Assembly: GCA_905221615.1 (NCBI GenBank)
Contig: CAJNDT010000511.1
Coordinates: 1 to 64,000 of the forward strand
From: Symbiodinium sp. CCMP2592
Taxonomy: Eukaryota; Sar; Dinophyceae; Suessiales; Symbiodiniaceae
Direction of reading: 5' to 3'
DNA length: 64,000 nucleotides
Shown here one piece after another: positions 60,059 to 64,000 of this stretch (position 1 is its first letter; every line of letters begins with the position of its first letter). The notes under the pieces were generated by a model that searched no databases, was not told where the DNA came from, and was given only the letters and a program-made list of their open reading frames with translations. The translations under genes and the position numbers were made by a program.

Positions 60059-61808
60059 GTCCCTTAACAAGAACCCAGGTGAGCAGCTGTCGATGCTGAG
60101 AGATCTGGTAAATTCCGTCGAACGCCCGGGCAAGAAGCAGGCGGCCGCCGCCCTCCCAAAAAAGTTCCTGGAGGAAGATGAGGAGTTCGAGGAGTGACCG
60201 AAAAACAGGGGGGTACCTTATTTGGGATCGTTATAATGAGGATCCTATTATATAGGGTACTTTCTTAGGGTCCCCTATGTTCGGCAAGCTCCCAGTTCGA
60301 GGAGGTGGTGATTTGTGAAGAGGACGAGCGCCGGTGTGCAGAGAAGATCGAGCGCCTGAAGGCCGAAAGAGCTCGCCAGATGGCGTTCACGGCCAGCCAG
60401 AGCCAGTCGCGCAGGAACAAAGCTCCAAGGAGCTCCGCCTCAGCGAGTGAAGCCGTGGTAGCACCGGAAGATGCCAGGGGCGGCTGCTACCTGGCACCTA
60501 CGCCTAAGCAGAAGGCCCCTCCTCGCCCTCGGCCAAGTTCCGCCCCGCAGATTTCTGCCGCCACGCCCCCGGAAGCGCCCCCGCCCCAGAGGCCGAAGCC
60601 GAAGCCAATGCCGTGCAAAGTGAAGAAGCTCGTTCCCAAAGAGCCGCCCTATCCTCCACCGAGCCACTTGATGCCGATGCCCCCTGCTTCAGAAGCCATG
60701 CGAGCGGGCATGAGGGTGCTCTTTCAGTCGCCTTTCTCTCCTGACACGCGCATCACAGCTGAGCCGCAGTTTGAGAAGCTCGCCGAGATGAAGGAGTCAG
60801 TTCAGGGACTGGCGGCGGGGCCGTCGATTCGGCAGGTTCCAGTCGATGAGCTGAACTTCACCCAGAGCTCTTGTGGCTGGGTTCTTGACAGTAGACAATC
60901 AGGAGACCATAATTTTTACTATAGATCCCTGTTCTGGTAACTTAAACTAAGTTCCTCACTAACTTATACCAAGCTCCCTCCAAGAACCCAGGTGGAGAGA
61001 AGTTTTCGGATGGGAAGACCTTCTTCGAGCTACTGGTCGGCCTTTGGACTGGAAAAATCACCCTCTCCGCCGACTTCCTGGTCTTGGAGTGCCCTGAGGG
61101 GTACTTAGAAATAGTTGTTAGTTTTTGGTTAGTATAATCCCTAAGAAACAGCTAAAAGAAATTACGTTTTGGTTATTATAATCCCTAAGAGACAGCTAAA
61201 ATTACAATTATTAATTTTTACAATCCCTAAGAAACAGCTAAAAGCATAAATTTTTGCCAGGGTTCGAAGTTCAGAAAAAGGTGCGTGGAGACGTCTGCAG
61301 GCATCTCGAGCTTCAACAACCGGAGACTCTACGTGCTGAAGCAGTACCAGCAGCTGCGGGGAAACGAGCAGGAGGTTGGGTCGTTGTCAAAGTTAGGGTC
61401 CCTTGTGAGGCTTTGCAGGTGGATGCAAAAAAGGGTCCCTTTTTGGGTACCCTAAATATTAGGTGCCGTACGATAATGAGGACCCAAAAAGGGGACCCTA
61501 ATTTTGACAACCACCAGGTGAAGGTCTGGTGCAGGATCCGACGCCTCGATCCGAATCTGGAGTCCGTCGTGGAAACTTAGATGGTGAACAGGGGAACTTT
61601 AAACTTTTTGGCCTTATATATTTGCTCTATTTTAGAAAGTTTGAACTTTTTGGGGCGCGGTTGTTGCAGAAGAGAGGAAATGGCCTACGACGAGCGCTCG
61701 CGTGGCTCGAAGAAGCGGCTGACAGAGCAGCTGGACCTGGTGAAGAACATTCTTCGCTACCGGGACGACGCTTTCTCGAAGAACATCAGAGTCCGCTACA
61801 AGAGCTGA
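59854..61808 (+). CDS. Seven-exon gene of unknown function, introns mostly TIR elements
   Basis: Exons 59,854-59,902; 60,079-60,191; 60,302-60,872; 60,992-61,095; 61,261-61,374; 61,518-61,571; 61,677-61,808 join to 1,137 nt = 378 codons plus stop, with no in-frame stop. Splice ends are GT-AG (introns 1, 3, 5) and GA-AG (2, 4, 6). Coding third positions are G/C-rich. The protein has a helical N-terminus (DVVENLRGLFAHYHSEQLSM), an acidic/basic helix (CAEKIERLKAERARQM), a Pro/Lys-rich middle, and a compact C-terminal region (FFELLVGLWTGKITLSADFL; FNNRRLYVLKQYQQLRGNEQ) ending in a basic tail. No known domain is recognised. The frame is open upstream of ATG 59,854 (GKRKRED), so earlier exons are possible, perhaps those at 57,640 and 58,453. 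Confidence 0.75.
59903..60078 (+). mobile_element. Intron 1, introner-like (family 2)
   Basis: GT-AG. TIR arms 59,908-59,924 and 60,061-60,077 (TGGATTCTTGTTAAGGG, one mismatch) sit right at the splice sites. GTGA is repeated at both borders, a likely target duplication. Contains a (TA)n tract at 59,990-60,055. Confidence 0.85.
60192..60301 (+). mobile_element. Intron 2, introner-like (family 1)
   Basis: 110 nt. The 11 bp AGTTCGAGGAG occur at both borders (60,184-60,194 and 60,294-60,304), a clear target duplication. Of the equivalent cut positions, GA...AG fits known dinoflagellate splicing and keeps the frame. Inverted ends CCGAA..ACAGGGG / CCCCTATGTTCGG. Confidence 0.85.
60873..60991 (+). 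mobile_element. Intron 3, introner-like (family 2)
   Basis: GT-AG, 119 nt. Ends TGGGTTCTTG and CAAGAACCCA are perfect inverted copies and match intron 1. GTGG is repeated at both borders. Confidence 0.85.
61096..61260 (+). other. Intron 4 with internal tandem repeats
   Basis: GA-AG keeps the frame. Three copies of AATCCCTAAGAAACAGCTAA occur inside (61,135-61,240). No clear TIR. Confidence 0.65.
61375..61517 (+). mobile_element. Intron 5, introner-like
   Basis: GT-AG, 143 nt. A 20-bp inverted repeat (61,383-61,402 and 61,492-61,511; GTTGTCAAAGTTAGGGTCCC) with one mismatch. Confidence 0.85.
61572..61676 (+). other. Intron 6
   Basis: 105 nt. GA...AG cut gives the only in-frame join found; GGAAA is present at both borders. 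Ends are A+T-rich without a clear TIR. Confidence 0.55.
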
Positions 61809-61974
61809 CTACTGAAGCTTGTGTGCCATCTTGCATATCTGTTGGCGCTGGAGCATCCAAACAATCTTTCGTGCCTTGCGGGAAAGTGTTACTGCAAATC
61901 TTTGACCATGGCCCCTCCCCGGCCCTCAACATCCTAAGCTGCTGCAACGACATGAACAGGTAACTACAAAATTC

Positions 61975-62450
61975 CATTGTTGTTGTTGTTGTTGCTGCTG
62001 CTGCTGGCGCTGGTGCTGCTGCTTCCCTTCCTCCTGCGCCTCGTCCTACTCCTACTCCTACTCCGACTCCTACTCTTTCTGCTGCTGCTACTACTACTAC
62101 TACTACTACCACTACTACTATTACTACTGCTACTACTACTACTACGACGACGACTACGACGACGACTACTACTACGACTACTACAACTACTACTGCTACC
62201 GCCATTGCTGATGCTGCTGCTACTGCTACTACTGCTACTACTGCTACAACTAGTACTACGGCGACTACTGCTGCTGCTGCTACTGCCACTGCTACGGATA
62301 CGGCTACGGCTACGGGTGCTGCTACTGTTACTGCCACTGCTACTGCTGCTGCTGCTGCTTGCGCTGCTCCTGCCCCTGCTCCTGCTACTGGTTCTGCTAT
62401 TGCTACAGCTACTTCTACTTCTACTGCTCCTGATACTGCGCGACAAGTGC
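61975..62450. repeat. CTG/CTA trinucleotide tract
   Basis: About 475 bp of CTGCTG, CTACTA and ACGACG units just downstream of the gene. It gives long spurious Leu, Ser and Val frames. Confidence 0.95.
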
Positions 62451-63540
62451 TGTTGAGAGGAATCTGATTTTCAAGCAACCCGCACCACTGGCCGCCCCGC
62501 ACCCCGGCACCCCCATACCGCCGAACTCTGAACCCCGTCACCTGAATCCGTGCACCCATGAACCCCCTACTCCACAAAACCCTGAAACCAGAAATGTAAT
62601 TGCCTAAATAGCTTAAGCCATCTTAAGCCCAAACCAGAACTGCGCTTAGCACACCACAGCCGTTATAGAGTCCTGAGAAACCACATAAAGCCCCTCTTGT
62701 GCAAAAACCTTTTGTGAACAGGTCTACGAACCGCCACAAGCCCTCGGAAACCTTCTCAGAGCCATTGTAGAGCCCGCATGCACAAAACTTTGTCCCGTAG
62801 GCAGCCTAAAACCTAAAGCCACGTCCCGGTTGTGAATGCTGAAACGCGAAGCCTAAAACGCCAAACCCTAAACCTCCTTCCTGGGACTGGGAAGCCTCAG
62901 TTCGTCGGTTTTTGGAGGCTTTTGCCCAATGCAGCGCTCCTGGGGGTGGCAGAGGTCCTCCCCACCGGGCGGAGTTAGGGTGTAGGGGTTTGCAGGTTCG
63001 GGGAAAAAAACCGTGAGCGCCGAAACCATCCTAAACCCCTAAGCCCCTAAACTCTAAACCGAGGGACTTGGGTGTTTCGGGTGCCAGGGTTTGCACGGAA
63101 GGGTTGAGAGTTGAGGGTTGGGAGTCGCATAAAGGGTTGAGGGTGTTGGGGACCTGGGGTTGTATGCAACGAGATTGAGAGCACGAGAGGAGTTTGGAAA
63201 GGCTTTGGGTTGATGGTTCTGTAGGGTTTCAAACAGGCTTTCGAAGAGGGCTGGATGAATCTGGGGCTGGGGAACCCCTAAACCCTAAACCCTACCCCAA
63301 GCCCTAAAGCCCTAAGAGCCTCACCTCTAGAATCCGAGTTGCGAGAGCCCGAACGTAACCCTCAAAACTGTACAGCTGACGTGTATAGTAAATTCAATAC
63401 ATTCTGGTCTATCACAGTATGGTGTCGTATACTATCGTATATGTTAGTACATTACCGCGTATTATGGCATGTCATAGTATTTCATGGTAGACTTTAGCTC
63501 TACCGTCAATTTGACACCCTGTTTGCCAGCCGGGTAACGA
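62451..63540. other. Non-coding stretch with CCCTAAA words
   Basis: Scattered CCCTAAAC/TTTAGGG (best at 63,268-63,292). No supported gene. Confidence 0.5.
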
Positions 63541-63838
63541 CCCAGAGAGCCCAATACGCCTTAATTCAGGAATATAGCTTAAATCATAATATGGGGCCCC
63601 TTATAATTTAGGCCATATTCCTTAGTTAAGGGGTATCGGAAACCCTAATCCCTATAGATCCCGTATAGATCCTTTTTAGGCACCTTTTAAAGGAACCCTC
63701 GATATATTCCCTCATTAAGGGGCATAATTTAAGCCATATTCCATAATTCCCTTATAGAACCCTTATAGATCCCTTTAAGGAGCCCTTTTAAGGAACCCTA
63801 AGTATTCCTAAGTTAAGGGGCATGGGGCTCTCTGGGAA
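63541..63838. mobile_element. TIR element, family 4 copy 2
   Basis: Starts CCCAGAGAGCCCAATACGCC and ends GGGGCTCTCTGGGA, with the internal AATATAGCTTAAATCAT / TTAGGCCATATTCC pair as in copy 1 and an extra ~100 bp of CCCTTATAGATCC-type sequence. Confidence 0.8.
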
Positions 63839-64000
63839 GGCCGAAGTCGCCAGCGCCAGGCACGTCTTCGATTTCCAGGCGTGGTCGAAGTGCACCGCAG
63901 CTGTTAAGCCTGTTAAGTGTTTAGGGGTTTAGGGTTTCACTTTTCGTGTTTCTTTCACTCCCGCGTTTGCATCCCTCGTCAAACGAGAAGGCCCAGCTGT

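Noticed and set aside
61786..62577. 263-codon minus and 159-codon plus frames
   Set aside because: Products of the CTG/CTA trinucleotide tract; they read as homopolymer-like Val, Ser or Leu.

Overview
The window looks like nuclear DNA from a dinoflagellate (Symbiodiniaceae-like or a relative). The call rests on short TIR-bounded introns with GT-AG and GA-AG ends, many interstitial TTTAGGG/CCCTAAA tracts, G+C-rich third codon positions in the plausible host exons, and retroelements of the kinds common in these genomes. No prokaryotic operon structure is seen. Assignments come from reading motifs by eye; no database search was run.

Layout. (1) 1-~13,000, + strand: the 3' part of a Ty1/copia-type element. 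It has a Gag tail with a zinc knuckle, a 1,697-aa integrase-RT-RNase H ORF carrying a methyltransferase-like insert, and then a 2,385-aa second ORF. The second ORF seems to combine a Tpt1/KptA-like (ADP-ribosyltransferase-fold) region, a Cys-rich finger, an endonuclease/exonuclease/phosphatase (EEP) domain, a membrane segment and a terminal zinc motif. (2) 13,440-18,418: decayed host or viral genes: an SF1 helicase fragment on the minus strand, a histone deacetylase fragment, and the start of a frameshifted HNH/polymerase-like/helicase gene. (3) 18,419-27,314, + strand: a complete tyrosine-recombinase (YR) retrotransposon with split direct repeats (A1 ... B1-A2-B2). It encodes a coiled-coil protein, the YR, Gag, and a Pol with an N-terminal 2OG-Fe(II) dioxygenase-like domain, a C5-methyltransferase-like domain, RT and RNase H. 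Gag and Pol share one frame and are separated by a single UGA. The element sits inside the HNH/helicase pseudogene, which resumes at 27,315. (4) 28,886-36,548, minus strand: a near-complete, young copia element with 163-bp LTRs differing at one base, a 5-bp target duplication, a PBS matching initiator tRNA-Met, and a polypurine tract. Its RT seems to lack motif A. (5) 38,000-40,800: rearranged fragments of another reverse-transcriptase family. (6) 41,000-48,000: mostly non-coding, with tandem repeats, hairpins and low-complexity DNA. (7) 48,480-63,840: a pepsin-like protease remnant, a Cys-rich exon, candidate exons, and a seven-exon gene (59,854-61,808) whose exons join in frame for 378 codons. 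This region is full of short TIR elements, several of which form exact introns (introner-like).

The most notable systems are the YR retrotransposon carrying both a cytosine-methyltransferase-like and a TET/JBP-like dioxygenase domain, the copia element with the very large accessory ORF, and the introner-built gene. In each case the domain identities beyond RT, integrase, RNase H and YR are inferences from short motifs.
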